NCBI GenBank assembly: GCA_963791495.1
Contig: CAWBST010000014.1
Span: 186,001-250,000 of the forward strand
Length of the DNA stretch: 64,000 nt
From: JAMXLO01 sp963791495
Lineage (GTDB): Bacteria > Pseudomonadota > Alphaproteobacteria > Acetobacterales > Acetobacteraceae
Direction of reading: 5' to 3'
A program made the position numbers and the translations under genes. Positions within the stretch are counted from its first letter, which is position 1. Each line of letters opens with the position of its first letter. Under the pieces are notes generated by a model. That model did no database searches and was not told where the DNA came from. It saw nothing but the letters and a program-made list of their open reading frames with translations. This document shows, piece after piece, positions 1 to 8,800 of this stretch.

Positions 1-2
1 AG

Positions 3-1007
3 GTCGTTCGCCGCCAGGCCGAATGCGGCATCGACTGTGTCAACGACGGCGAGCTCTCCAAGACCAACTTCACCGATTATGTGCGCTGGCGGATTGCCGG
101 CTACGAAGCGCGCCCCACTTCCAACTCAAGGCGCCTCAGCATCACCGCGCGCGACGAGAGGAAATTCGCCGGCTATTTCGCTGCCAATCCGCGCAACAGA
201 CCGGGCGGTCCGGCGACGGTGCCTGTTTGTGTCAGCGACCTGCGTTATGTCGGTCAGGCCGACGTTGCTCGGGACCTCGCCAACTTCAAGGCAGCGCTCG
301 CCGGAGCCAATGTGGCCGGAGGCTTCTTGCCGGCGAACACGCCAGGTACGATCGAACATTGGATGCTGAACGAACACTACAAAAGTGACGAGGAATTCGT
401 ATTCGCCATCGCCGACACGATGCATGAAGAATACAAGGCGATCGTCGATGCCGGTTTCCTGCTGCAGATCGACGATCCTGACCTTCCTGATGGTTGGAAC
501 TGCCTGCCCGACATCACCCTGCCGGAATATCGCAGATACGCCGCGATGCGTGTCGATGCCCTGAACCACGCCCTGAGAGGGATTCCGCCCGAGAAGGTCC
601 GCCTGCATGTCTGCTGGGGCAGTCACCACGGGCCGCATCACGATGACATCCCGCTGAAGGACATCATCGACCTGATCTTCCGGGTGAATGCAGGCAGCTT
701 CTCGATCGAGGCATCGAACCCGTGCCACGAGCACGAATGGCGGGTCTTCGAGGACGTGAAGTTGCCGGAGGGCGCCACTTTGATTCCCGGCGTCGTCGGC
801 CACTGCTCCGATTTCATCGAACACCCGGACCTCGTGGCCGAGCGCCTGGTCCGCTACGCAAATCTGGTTGGCCGCGAGAACGTGCTGGCCGGCACGGATT
901 GCGGGTTAGGCACGCGCGTCGGCCACGCGTCGATCTGCTGGGCGAAGTTCGAAGCAATGGCCGAGGGCGCGCGACGCGCGACCAAGACGCTGTGGGGCCG
1001 CGCCTGA
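3..1007 (+). CDS. Cobalamin-independent methionine synthase (MetE)-family protein, 5'-truncated
   Basis: The reading frame is open from the first bases of the window, so the true start lies upstream. The visible 334 residues resemble the C-terminal TIM-barrel of MetE-like proteins, a family that also contains epoxyalkane:coenzyme M transferases and catabolic methyltransferases. Zinc-ligand-type positions are visible: a His-Cys pair in LHVCWG, an acidic position in the FSIEASNP stretch, and a Cys late in the barrel in AGTDCGLG. A folate-binding N-terminal domain cannot be judged from this fragment. Stand-alone MetE-like barrels without that domain are common in alphaproteobacterial accessory clusters and usually act on substrates other than homocysteine. 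It lies 147 bp upstream of a co-directional amidohydrolase, which suggests a shared catabolic role. The substrate is unknown. Confidence 0.8.
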   Translation, partial: VVRRQAECGIDCVNDGELSKTNFTDYVRWRIAGYEARPTSNSRRLSITARDERKFAGYFAANPRNRPGGPATVPVCVSDLRYVGQADVARDLANFKAALAGANVAGGFLPANTPGTIEHWMLNEHYKSDEEFVFAIADTMHEEYKAIVDAGFLLQIDDPDLPDGWNCLPDITLPEYRRYAAMRVDALNHALRGIPPEKVRLHVCWGSHHGPHHDDIPLKDIIDLIFRVNAGSFSIEASNPCHEHEWRVFEDVKLPEGATLIPGVVGHCSDFIEHPDLVAERLVRYANLVGRENVLAGTDCGLGTRVGHASICWAKFEAMAEGARRATKTLWGRA

Positions 1008-1153
1008 GCATGTTGCGCGCACAAGAAGGGGTGATCCACGCCCCATGTCATCGACAGGAAGGGGCGGCCGCCACTACGGTCTGCGAAGTCTGAACGGGAG
1101 CCAGCCCGTTCGAAGGGATGGCCCCGGCAGTGATTCAGCCAGGGAGAGAAGCG

Positions 1154-2302
1154 ATGAAAAACGGCTTCCGGGTCTACGATACCGACACTCATATAAATCC
1201 CGCCGCCGAAGTGCTGGACAAGTATGTCGATCCGGACTTTCGGGCGCGGTTGCCCGAACTGGCGCCCTATCGCGGTGCCATCGGACAGGCGGTCGAGGGG
1301 GTGAACCCCCTGCACACCTATCGCGCCGGCACCAAGTACTATCGGCGCATCCTTGGCGAGGAAGCTCCGCGCGAAACGTTCTCCGGCCGGGAATCAAAAT
1401 GGATGGGCAGCAAGCGACCGCGGCCAGGCATTCAGGACGACAATGCCGAGAACCGTGTGCGCGACATGGACGACGAAGGCACCGACGTCCATTTCCTGAT
1501 TCCGACCTCGTGGCTGAGCCTCGTCGGCGTTGACGACGCCTCGATCGAGATCGCGATGATTCGCGCCTATCACCGGCACATGGCCGAGTTCTGCGCGCCA
1601 TACCCCGACCGTCTCAAGGGCCCAATCGTCGCCTCGACGCGCCGGGTGGATGAGGCGGTGCGTGAGATCCGCGAATGGGGCAAGGCGAAATGGGCGGTCG
1701 CGGTGATGCCGTTGCTCGCCGAGGGACTGCCCGCGGATCACCCGAGCCTCGAGCCGATCTGGCGTGAAGCACAGGAATACGACCTGCCGATCGCCAATCA
1801 CAGCTTCACCTGGACCCCGCCTTACTATCCCGGCTATCGCGATCTCTACGACAACATCTTCCTCGGCCGGCTCGCCGCACATCCCTGGGGAGCCATGCGC
1901 TTCGCCGCGGCGTTCATCGGCGCCGGCCTGTTCGACCGCTATCCGCGGCTGCGAATGGGCGTGCTGGAATGCGGCTTCGGCTGGTTGCCGTTCTGGGCAC
2001 GGCGCATGGACGAGCAGGCGATCTACGTGGGCGGCACTGCGCCGCTGAAGATGAAGCCGAGCGAATACATGATGAGCGGTCGTTTCTTCTGCAGCATCGA
2101 GCATCACGAAGGCGAGGATATGCTCGAGTACGTCACCCGATTCCTGGGCGACAACTTGCTGATGTACGCGTCCGACTATCCGCACTCCGAGTGCCAGTTC
2201 CCTGACTCGGTGTCGAACATCCTCGAATGGTCGAGCCTTGGCGCCGACCGGCAGCGCAAGCTGCTGTGGGAGAACCCCAACCGGTTCTTCAGGCAGAATT
2301 GA
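1154..2302 (+). CDS. Amidohydrolase family protein (metal-dependent TIM-barrel hydrolase/decarboxylase)
   Basis: The start is taken at MKNGFRVYDTDTHINP because a purine-rich site (agggagagaag) precedes this ATG; an in-frame ATG 36 bp upstream lacks one. The protein has 382 residues and belongs to the amidohydrolase-2 group (aminocarboxymuconate-semialdehyde-decarboxylase-like). The N-terminal DTDTH motif replaces the usual HxH metal site. HSF around residue 200 and the C-terminal ASDYPHSE motif near residue 340 supply further ligands and the catalytic Asp. Such enzymes are cytoplasmic hydrolases or non-oxidative decarboxylases of aromatic or dicarbonyl compounds. It follows the MetE-like gene on the same strand, so both may belong to one catabolic operon. 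The substrate cannot be told from the sequence. Confidence 0.88.
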   Translation: MKNGFRVYDTDTHINPAAEVLDKYVDPDFRARLPELAPYRGAIGQAVEGVNPLHTYRAGTKYYRRILGEEAPRETFSGRESKWMGSKRPRPGIQDDNAENRVRDMDDEGTDVHFLIPTSWLSLVGVDDASIEIAMIRAYHRHMAEFCAPYPDRLKGPIVASTRRVDEAVREIREWGKAKWAVAVMPLLAEGLPADHPSLEPIWREAQEYDLPIANHSFTWTPPYYPGYRDLYDNIFLGRLAAHPWGAMRFAAAFIGAGLFDRYPRLRMGVLECGFGWLPFWARRMDEQAIYVGGTAPLKMKPSEYMMSGRFFCSIEHHEGEDMLEYVTRFLGDNLLMYASDYPHSECQFPDSVSNILEWSSLGADRQRKLLWENPNRFFRQN

Positions 2303-2315
2303 CGACGGCTTTGGG

Positions 2316-2423
2316 CTACACCACCATTCGGTAAAGAATCGCAACAAGGCCGAACACAAACAAGAACAGCACTGCCCTCAGGAAGCTGTCGACGACGTTG
2401 AACAGGAACGGAGGCAGGAACAT
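2316..2423 (-). CDS. Possible 35-residue membrane peptide
   Basis: This short frame reads MFLPPFLFNVVDSFLR followed by a strongly hydrophobic run (AVLFLFVFGLVAILY) and ends MVV. The single predicted membrane span and the hydrophobic, non-shadow-like composition suggest a real small membrane protein. A weak AAGAGA motif lies upstream of the ATG. It sits alone in the gap between the amidohydrolase and the carboxymuconolactone-decarboxylase-type gene and is convergent with the former. Function is unknown and the call rests only on hydrophobicity and context. Confidence 0.35.
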   Translation of the reverse strand: MFLPPFLFNVVDSFLRAVLFLFVFGLVAILYRMVV

Positions 2424-2476
2424 CGACGTCTCTTACCAAGTGGCGAAATGAATGACGCGCCCGTGCCCCATGCGTC

Positions 2477-2558
2477 ATGGCAGGGCTTGGCCCTGCCATC
2501 CACGTCTTTGCCGCGTCCATCAGGGATAGACAGTGGATGGCCGGCCGCCGCCGGCCAT
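2477..2558. repeat. REP-like pair of intergenic hairpins
   Basis: Two perfect inverted repeats lie close together: 2477-2499 (10-bp arms ATGGCAGGGC/GCCCTGCCAT, loop TTG) and 2537-2558 (9-bp arms ATGGCCGGC/GCCGGCCAT, 4-base loop). The core GGGCTTGGCCC recurs in shorter form at 8709-8723, so this looks like a dispersed extragenic palindromic element. The rest of the 2424-2693 gap holds no gene I can support. Confidence 0.6.
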
Positions 2559-2693
2559 GACGATGAGGGGCAGATCCTGCAGGCGGAGAGTCGCCTTCTT
2601 CCTCTGGTTAGCACAACGTAATAGATAGACTGCCGGCCGCGCGTCAACGAGCCATTGGTCCCTCGTCCATTCGACCGCGATCGCTACCGCTCC

Positions 2694-3242
2694 CTACGGG
2701 GCGAAGCGATCGCCTCCGTCGGGCGCGGGCACGTCGAACGCGTTCACCACGCCGCAGAGTGCGACATAGAAGTTCGCCACCGCCGTCAGCTCGACCAGCC
2801 ACTGCACGCCATGACGCTCCTTCAGCGCGTCGAACACCGCCTGCTCGACACGATTGGTCCGCATGAGCTGCCGCGTATACACCACGATGTCACGTTCCTC
2901 CGCCGGCAGCTCCGCCGGATCGCCCTTCGCGCGCAGCAGATCGATCACCGCCTCTCGCACACCGGCGCGCCGCGACGCGTCGACCTGCGCGGCCCAGACA
3001 TAGTTCGCCTCGCGCTCGCGCACGGCGGCCAGCACCGCGATCTGACGTAGCTTCGGATCGACGATGGTCCCTTCGCGCGCGAACGGCACCATCGGCAGCA
3101 GACGTTCGGCGAGCTTCGGGCTGTGCAGCAACACGCTGAACGGGCCGCGGATCCGGCCGAATACGCCCATCACCTGGTCGAACACGTGCTGGTGCTCAGG
3201 CGGCAGATCGGTCTTGGCGGCAATCGGCTGGATACGCGGCAT
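2694..3242 (-). CDS. Carboxymuconolactone decarboxylase (CMD/AhpD-like) family protein
   Basis: The start MPRIQPIAAK is chosen because a strong ribosome-binding site (gaaggagggg) lies directly upstream; 14 extra in-frame residues above it have none. The 182-residue product has the all-helical CMD fold signature, with the region around REREANYVWAAQVDASRRAGV matching the conserved helix pair. The CxxC redox pair of AhpD peroxidases is absent and the usual His of the CMD motif is Gln, so peroxidase activity is unlikely. A role as a small decarboxylase or binding protein in degradation of organic acids is possible. It is followed upstream by a co-directional nitroreductase with an 11-bp gap, so the two are probably co-transcribed. 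Confidence 0.82.
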   Translation of the reverse strand: MPRIQPIAAKTDLPPEHQHVFDQVMGVFGRIRGPFSVLLHSPKLAERLLPMVPFAREGTIVDPKLRQIAVLAAVREREANYVWAAQVDASRRAGVREAVIDLLRAKGDPAELPAEERDIVVYTRQLMRTNRVEQAVFDALKERHGVQWLVELTAVANFYVALCGVVNAFDVPAPDGGDRFAP

Positions 3243-3253
3243 GTTCCCCTCCT

Positions 3254-3889
3254 TCAGCTCAGCGCAGCATAGGGCTGGCCCCACTTGTCCTGATAGGTGA
3301 TGTCGGCAAGCTTACCGCGCCCCACCGGACCGAACCGCCCCATCGGATACCCAATCGGCAGGATGGCGTAGGAGTGAACGCCCTCAGGCAGGCCCATCGC
3401 CGCCTCCGCCTCCTTCTCGTACAGCAGATGTCGCGTGGTCAGTGTCGAACCCAATCCGAGCGCACGCGCCGCCAGCAGCATGTTCTGCACCGCCGGATAG
3501 ATCGACGCGCCAGACCAGCGCGTCGGCCGCGCAGTCCCCTCGTCGATGCAGGCGACGATCCACACCGGCGCCTCGTGGAAGTGATCGGTCAAATACTGCA
3601 CCGCGGAATGCTGCCGTGCGTAGCGCTCCGCCGTCACGCCTGGCGGCGGCGCACTCGTCGCGTAGCGCGGCCCCACCACCTCGTCGAACGCACGCTTGTA
3701 CCAGGCCTGCACGGCCTGCTTGGTCTTCGCATCCTTGATCACCAGGAAGCGCCAGCGCTGCGTGTTGCCGCCGTTCGCCGCGCAGGCGCCCGCCTCCAGG
3801 ATCTTGCGGACTAGCTCGTCCGGCACGGGATCCGGCTTCAACCGCCGCATCGATCGCGTGGTGCTCATGATCTCGAACAGGTCATCCAT
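3254..3889 (-). CDS. Nitroreductase family protein (FMN-dependent)
   Basis: The start MDDLFEIMSTTRSMRRLKPD is supported by a gaggag site a few bases upstream. The 211-residue length is typical of FMN-binding nitroreductases. The N-terminal STTRSMRR segment contains the FMN-phosphate-binding Arg residues, and GSTLTTRHL and the GYPMGRFGPVGR tail are family-typical. Members reduce nitro groups, quinones or flavins with NAD(P)H as soluble homodimers. It precedes the CMD-type gene in transcription order, which suggests a two-gene catabolic unit. The specific substrate is unknown. Confidence 0.87.
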   Translation of the reverse strand: MDDLFEIMSTTRSMRRLKPDPVPDELVRKILEAGACAANGGNTQRWRFLVIKDAKTKQAVQAWYKRAFDEVVGPRYATSAPPPGVTAERYARQHSAVQYLTDHFHEAPVWIVACIDEGTARPTRWSGASIYPAVQNMLLAARALGLGSTLTTRHLLYEKEAEAAMGLPEGVHSYAILPIGYPMGRFGPVGRGKLADITYQDKWGQPYAALS

Positions 3890-3960
3890 CGTCGTCTCCT
3901 CGCTCTGGTTCGCCCGAGCATAGCCCAGCACGCGACGAAGGTGCAGGATCGGCCGGAACG

Positions 3961-5227
3961 ATGACCAGCGCTCCCCCCATCGTGAGCCTACTGCTGCTCC
4001 TGGGCCTCGGGTTTTTCTTCGGCCTCGCCTTCGAGGAATACTACGCCCGCGCCAATCAGAAGCGGCCCGGCGGGGTGCGCACCTTCCCCCTGCTGTCGCT
4101 GACCGGAGCCCTGCTCTACCGCCTTGACGCCGCCCACCTGGTGCCGCTCAGCGTCGGCCTGCTGGCACTGAGCGCCTGGCTCACCTGCTATTACTGGCGC
4201 CACCTTGATGAAACCGACGCCGAGGGATTTCCCAACGTCGGGATCATGGTGCCGCTTTGCAATGTGCTCGCTTATCTGCTGGGGCCGGTGACACTCGCTG
4301 AACCGGCCTGGGTCGCGGTAGGTGCCACCGTCGCGGCAGTGCTGTTGCTGACAGCGCGCACCGAACTGCACGGCTTCGCACACCGCGTCGAGATGGCCGA
4401 GATCGTCAACGCCGGGCGCTTCCTGCTGCTCACAGGCTTCGTGCTCCCGTTGCTGCCGGACACGCCAGTGACCGACCTGACGCCGATCACCCCGCATCAG
4501 GTCTGGCTGGCGATTGTCGCGGTCTGCACGGTTTCGTACGCGAGCTATCTGCTGCAGCGCTATGTGGCGCCGCCGGGCGCCGGTCTGTTGGTGGCATTGC
4601 TCGGCGGTCTCTATTCGTCCACCGCGACGACCTTGGTGCTGGCGCGACGAGCGCGCGACGAACCGTCCGCGGTGCGGCAGTCGGATGCGGGCGTGGTGCT
4701 GGCTACCGCGATCATGTACCTCCGCCTGCTGATCATCATCTTCGTGTTCAACCATGACCTGGCGCTGGCGCTGCTCCCGCCGTTGCTTGTGCTGTCGGCG
4801 CTGGGTCTGGCAATGGCGCTGGCATGGTACCTGGACTGGCGCGACACCCCCGCATGACGCGGGGCACACGAGTGCCCCGGCCAATCCGCTTGAGCTGACC
4901 ACCGCGGCGACCTTCGCAGCGTTGTTCGTTGTGATCTCGATCGCCTCGGCTTGGGCGGCGCAACGGTTCGGTTCCGTAGGCACCTACGTGCTGGCGGCGA
5001 TCGTCGGCGTGTCGGACATTGATCCGTTCGTGCTGAACCTTGCGCAGGGCGATCCGGCTCAGATCGCCATCCGGGTCAGCGTGGGCGCCATCCTGGTTGC
5101 CGCATCATCCAACAATCTGGTCAAGGCGGTATATGCGATCGTGTATTCAGGGGCGCGCATCCGCGTCGCCCCCGCAGCATTGGCACTGCTGGCAGCGCTC
5201 GGCATTGCGGCGGCAGTGATGCTTTAG
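3961..5227 (+). CDS. MgtC/DUF4010 family membrane protein, split by a frameshift
   Basis: Two overlapping frames together give one polytopic membrane protein of about 420 residues, the normal size for MgtC/SapB-DUF4010 proteins. The first frame (3961-4857) starts MTSAPPIVSLLLLLGLG, has about eight membrane spans and stops at WRDTPA. The C-terminal DUF4010 segment (NPLELTTAATFAALF to the end) is in the next frame and stops at 5227. Removing one C from the five-C run near 4850 restores a continuous protein reading WRDTPHDAGHTSAPANPLEL. The family is associated with the inner membrane; its transport function is unproven. Its end overlaps the convergent glycosylase gene by 4 bp. The shift is probably a sequencing indel but could be real. 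Confidence 0.8.
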
Positions 5228-5862
5228 TTGCCGAACGCGTCGGCGACCGCCTGTCGCAACGCAGGCAGCACGTCCGCAGCGAACCACGGATTGCGCCGTT
5301 CCCATGCGGTGGTTCGCCAGGATGGGTGCGGCAGGGCAAAGTAGCGCGGCAGGTGGGCGCGGAAGTCGCGCACGCGCTCTGTCATCGCACCACTGCCGAG
5401 GACGTGGGTCAGGGCGTACATGCCGACCAGCAATGTCAGGCGGATCTCCGGCATCAGCGCCAGCAGCCTGTCAAGCCAGAGCGGAGCACACTCCGGCCGC
5501 GGCGGCGCGTCGCCGCCATTCGGCAGCCGACCAGGATAGCACAGGCCCATCGGCACGATGGCAATGCGGCTTTCGTCATAGAACGTATCGCGATCCATTT
5601 GCAGCCAGGCGCGCAGCCGATCACCGGAGGGGTCGTTGAACGACAGGCCGGTCTCATGAACCTTGGTGCCCGGCGCCTGGCTGACAATCAGCAGGCGTGC
5701 GGTAGTGGAGGCCCGGAACACCGGGCGCGGCCCGAGCGGCAGATGCGCCGCGCACACCCGACACGCACGAATCTCGGCGGCAAGTTGCGCAAGCGGTGAT
5801 AATTGACTCCCCCTCCCCTCGCGGGAGGGGGTTGGGGGGAGGGGGCCGTCTCTATCCAACAA
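5224..5862 (-). CDS. Uracil-DNA glycosylase superfamily protein
   Basis: Residues from about 20 onward show the glycosylase-superfamily motifs. SQAPGTKVHETGLSFNDPSG corresponds to the uracil-binding/catalytic loop and LPHPSWRTT to the HPS motif. Four Cys (CRVC, one in LCYPG, one in PECAP) could hold an Fe-S cluster as in COG1573 proteins, but I cannot confirm this. The only in-frame start above the conserved part is TTG at 5862; the first 15 residues are encoded by a copy of the intergenic GC hairpin repeat, so the N-terminus is doubtful. It overlaps the end of cysNC by 11 bp and lies on the same strand. The likely role is removal of damaged or deaminated bases. Confidence 0.8.
   Translation of the reverse strand: MLDRDGPLPPTPSREGRGSQLSPLAQLAAEIRACRVCAAHLPLGPRPVFRASTTARLLIVSQAPGTKVHETGLSFNDPSGDRLRAWLQMDRDTFYDESRIAIVPMGLCYPGRLPNGGDAPPRPECAPLWLDRLLALMPEIRLTLLVGMYALTHVLGSGAMTERVRDFRAHLPRYFALPHPSWRTTAWERRNPWFAADVLPALRQAVADAFGN
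5808..5845. repeat. Dispersed GC hairpin repeat, copy A
   Basis: A C-rich tract (ccccctcccc) and a G-rich tract (gggaggggg) form a stem, followed by a second G-rich tract. Near-identical copies lie at 15022-15064 and 23267-23306. This copy is unusual because it lies inside the predicted 5' end of the glycosylase gene; the other two are intergenic. Confidence 0.75.
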
Positions 5863-7693
5863 TTCCCCGCCGCCGCAGCTCTTCCACCACCTGCTCCGCC
5901 AGAACCTCGGGCGGCGCGCTCATCGTCGCCAGCCGCATCTCCGGCTGCAGCGGCTCCTCATACGGTGCATCCACGCCGGTGAAGTTCCGTATCTGCCCGG
6001 CATCCGCCCGCCGGTACAGCCCCTTCGGATCCCGCCGCCGGCACTCGTCCACCGGCGTATCGACAAAGATCTCCAGGAACTCCCCCTCCTCGACGCAATC
6101 TCGCGCCAGCATCCGCTCCGCCCGGTACGGCGAGATGAACGACACCAGCACGATCACCCCCGCCTCGACGAACAGCTTCGACACTTCCGCGATCCGGCGG
6201 ATGTTCTCCACCCGATCCGCCTCGGAGAACCCCAGATCACGGTTGAGCGCATGCCGCACGTTGTCGCCGTCCAGGCTCATGGTATGGCGGCCCTCGGCGT
6301 GCAGCGCCTTCTCCACCAGGTTGGCGATCGTCGATTTGCCCGACGCCGACAGCCCGGTGAACCACAGCACGGCCGGCTTCTGCCCCATCAGTCCGGCGCG
6401 CGCCCGCTTGTCCACGTCCAGCCGATGCCAATGGATGTTGTTCGTACCCGCGCGCAGGTCGGTCACCATGCCGGCGCCGACGGTGTTGCGGCTCAGCCGG
6501 TCGACCAGGATGAAACCGCCCAGATCGCGGCTCACCGCATAGCGCTCGCACGACACCCGCTGCGCCAGCGAAATCGTCACCCGGCCGATCTCGTTCAGCC
6601 CCAGCTCGCGCACCGGCACCTCGGTCAGCGTATCCACATCCAGCCGGTTGGTGATCTCGGTGATCGTCGCCACCACGCTGCGCGAGCCCAGCATGAACAA
6701 ATAGGCGCGACCGCGGAACAGTGGCGTCTCGTCCATCCAAACGACCCAGGCGGTCACCTGGTCCGCCAACGCCGGCGGAGGCGCCTCCGCCAGCACGTCG
6801 CCGCGCGAGACGTCGATCTCGCGGTCGAGCACCAGCGTCACCGCCTCACCCGGCGCCGCCTCCGCCACATCGCCATCCATCGTCACGATGCGCGCCACCT
6901 TGGCCTCGGTGCCGGAGACCGCATTCACCACCGTTGCTCCCGGACACACGGTCCCAGTCGCCACCGTGCCGGCATAGCCACGGAACGTATGGTCAGGACG
7001 CGCCACAAACTGCACCGGCATGCGGAATGCCCGTTCGGCGACATGCGAGGTGGCCTCCGCACCCTCCAGCGCGGACAGCAGCGTCGTGCCCGAATACCAA
7101 GGCATCCGCGTACTCGGCGTCGTCACGTTGTCGCCGTCCCGCGCGCAGACCGGGATCGCGGTCACCGCGAGCGGTCCCAGCTTGCCCGACAGCGCATAGA
7201 AGTCGGTGACGATGGTGTTGAACACCCCATGATCGAAACCGACCAGGTCCATCTTGTTGACCGCCAGCACGACCTGGCGGATGCCGAGCAATGACGCGAT
7301 CGCCGCATGCCGCCGTGTCTGCACCAGCAGGCCCTTGCGGGCATCCACCAGCAACACCGCCAGGTCCGACGCCGATGCACCGGTCACCATGTTGCGCGTG
7401 TACTGCTCGTGTCCCGGCGCGTCGGCGAGGATGAAGCGCCGGCGCGGCGTCTCGAAGAACCGGTAGGCGACGTCGATCGTGATGCCCTGGTCCCGCTCCG
7501 CGGCCAGCCCATCCACCAGCAGCGCATAGTCGGTACCGCCCGGCACGGTGCCGAAGCGGATGCTGTCCCGCTCGAGCGCCGCCATCACGTCGTCGGGGAT
7601 GGTGCCGCACTCGAACAGCAACCGGCCGATCAGCGTCGACTTGCCATCATCCACCGAACCGCAGGCCAAAACGCGAAGAAGCAAGTCGGGCAT
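5852..7693 (-). CDS. cysNC: Bifunctional sulfate adenylyltransferase subunit 1 / adenylylsulfate kinase
   Basis: This 613-residue fusion performs the last step of sulfate activation. Its N-terminal GTPase (CysN) drives ATP sulfurylase with CysD to make APS, and its C-terminal APS kinase phosphorylates APS to PAPS. GTPase motifs are clear: GSVDDGKS at residues 12-19, DAPGHEQY at about 91-98 and NKMD at 146-149. Two beta-barrel domains follow. The kinase P-loop GLSASGKST lies near residue 445, with the FVDTPVDECRRRDPKGLY motif downstream. The ATG overlaps the cysD stop by one base (TGATG), so translation is coupled. The fused cysNC form is common in alphaproteobacteria. Length and motifs look intact. 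Confidence 0.97.
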   Translation of the reverse strand: MPDLLLRVLACGSVDDGKSTLIGRLLFECGTIPDDVMAALERDSIRFGTVPGGTDYALLVDGLAAERDQGITIDVAYRFFETPRRRFILADAPGHEQYTRNMVTGASASDLAVLLVDARKGLLVQTRRHAAIASLLGIRQVVLAVNKMDLVGFDHGVFNTIVTDFYALSGKLGPLAVTAIPVCARDGDNVTTPSTRMPWYSGTTLLSALEGAEATSHVAERAFRMPVQFVARPDHTFRGYAGTVATGTVCPGATVVNAVSGTEAKVARIVTMDGDVAEAAPGEAVTLVLDREIDVSRGDVLAEAPPPALADQVTAWVVWMDETPLFRGRAYLFMLGSRSVVATITEITNRLDVDTLTEVPVRELGLNEIGRVTISLAQRVSCERYAVSRDLGGFILVDRLSRNTVGAGMVTDLRAGTNNIHWHRLDVDKRARAGLMGQKPAVLWFTGLSASGKSTIANLVEKALHAEGRHTMSLDGDNVRHALNRDLGFSEADRVENIRRIAEVSKLFVEAGVIVLVSFISPYRAERMLARDCVEEGEFLEIFVDTPVDECRRRDPKGLYRRADAGQIRNFTGVDAPYEEPLQPEMRLATMSAPPEVLAEQVVEELRRRGIVG

Positions 7694-8598
7694 CAGAAGT
7701 AGCCCTCGCGCTTCTTCTTCTCCATCGAAGCGTCCTGGTCCTGATCGATCAGCCGTCCCGCACGTTCCGACACGCGGGTCGTGTGCATTTCGGCGACGAT
7801 TTCCTCCAGATCTGCGGCGGACAACTCCACCGCCGCGGACAACGGGTAGCAGCCGAGTGAGCGGAACCGCACCAGCCGGTCCACCGGCCGTTCGCCCGGC
7901 CGGAACTGCATCCTCTCGTCATCCACAACAATGATGAGTCCGTCGCGTTCCACCGTCGGGCGCGGCGCTGCGAAGTAAAGCGGCACGACGTCGATGCCCT
8001 CGGCCAGGATGTAGGTCCACACATCGAGTTCGGTCCAGTTGGACAACGGGAACACCCGCAGCGTTTCGCCCGGCGCCAGGTTGCCGTTGTACAGGTGCCA
8101 AAGCTCCGGCCGTTGCCGCTTCGGGTCCCAGCTATGACCTGGCCCACGCACCGAGAACACCCGTTCCTTCGCCCGCGAGCGCTCCTCGTCGCGCCGCGCA
8201 CCACCGATCGCCACGTCGTATCTTCCCTCAGTCAAGGCCTGCTTCAGCGCATCGGTTTTCATCACCTGGGTATAGATGTTGCTGCCGTGGTCGAACGGAT
8301 TGATGTTCTGCCGCAGCCCCTCGGGATTGGTATGCACGCGCAGATCGAGGCCGAACCGCTCCGCCGTGGCATCGCGGAAGCGGATCATGTCGCGGAACTT
8401 CCAGGTCGTATCGATGTGCAGCAGCGGGAACGGCGGCTTCGCCGGGTAGAACGCCTTGCGCGCCAGATGCAGCAGCACCGACAAATCCTTGCCGATCGAG
8501 TACAGCAGCACGGGTCGCGCAGCCTGGGCCGCAACTTCGCGCAGGACGTGGATACTTTCGGCTTCCAGTGCCTTCAGGTGAGGCGGGTGCTTCGTCAT
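7693..8598 (-). CDS. cysD: Sulfate adenylyltransferase subunit 2
   Basis: The ATP-pyrophosphatase subunit of ATP sulfurylase, working with CysNC to form adenylylsulfate for assimilation or sulfation. The start MTKHPPHLKALEAESIHVL matches the family N-terminus, and the length of 301 residues is normal. Family motifs LLHIDTTWKFRDMIRFRD, SNIYTQVMKTDALKQAL, GARRDEERSRAKER and FPLSNWTELDVW are intact, and the C-terminus KKKREGYF is canonical. One oddity is the PP-loop: it reads SIGKDLSVLLHL where the family has SIGKDSSV, so the second Ser is Leu. The codon is TTG and TCG would give Ser, a one-base difference. It is first in a two-gene unit with cysNC. Confidence 0.96.
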   Translation of the reverse strand: MTKHPPHLKALEAESIHVLREVAAQAARPVLLYSIGKDLSVLLHLARKAFYPAKPPFPLLHIDTTWKFRDMIRFRDATAERFGLDLRVHTNPEGLRQNINPFDHGSNIYTQVMKTDALKQALTEGRYDVAIGGARRDEERSRAKERVFSVRGPGHSWDPKRQRPELWHLYNGNLAPGETLRVFPLSNWTELDVWTYILAEGIDVVPLYFAAPRPTVERDGLIIVVDDERMQFRPGERPVDRLVRFRSLGCYPLSAAVELSAADLEEIVAEMHTTRVSERAGRLIDQDQDASMEKKKREGYF

Positions 8599-8708
8599 CG
8601 TAATGTCGGGACGTTGGAGAATCGCGTTTGCCGCGCATCGCGGGGCCCTGCCTCTAGTCCAGGTGGCAGCCGGATGTAAATGGCGATCATCGCATTCCTC
8701 CAGCATCG

Positions 8709-8723
8709 CGGGGCTTGGCCCCG
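8709..8723. repeat. Short REP-like hairpin in the cysD upstream region
   Basis: An inverted repeat with 6-bp arms CGGGGC/GCCCCG and loop TTG, followed by gtccacgtc. It shares the GGGCTTGGCCC core and the flanking ccacgtc with the larger hairpin at 2477-2499. It lies in the divergent region between cysD and the DUF1194 gene. Confidence 0.5.
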
Positions 8724-8800
8724 GCGTCCACGTCCTGCAATGGTGGCGCGGGGAAGACGTGAATGGCCAGACCTCGGGCCGCGACGAGAAAGAGAGCGCA

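Noticed and set aside
2238..2647. Frames across the gap after the amidohydrolase
   Set aside because: They cover REP-like hairpins and have compositions expected from repeats; only the short hydrophobic frame at 2316-2423 is kept as a weak candidate.
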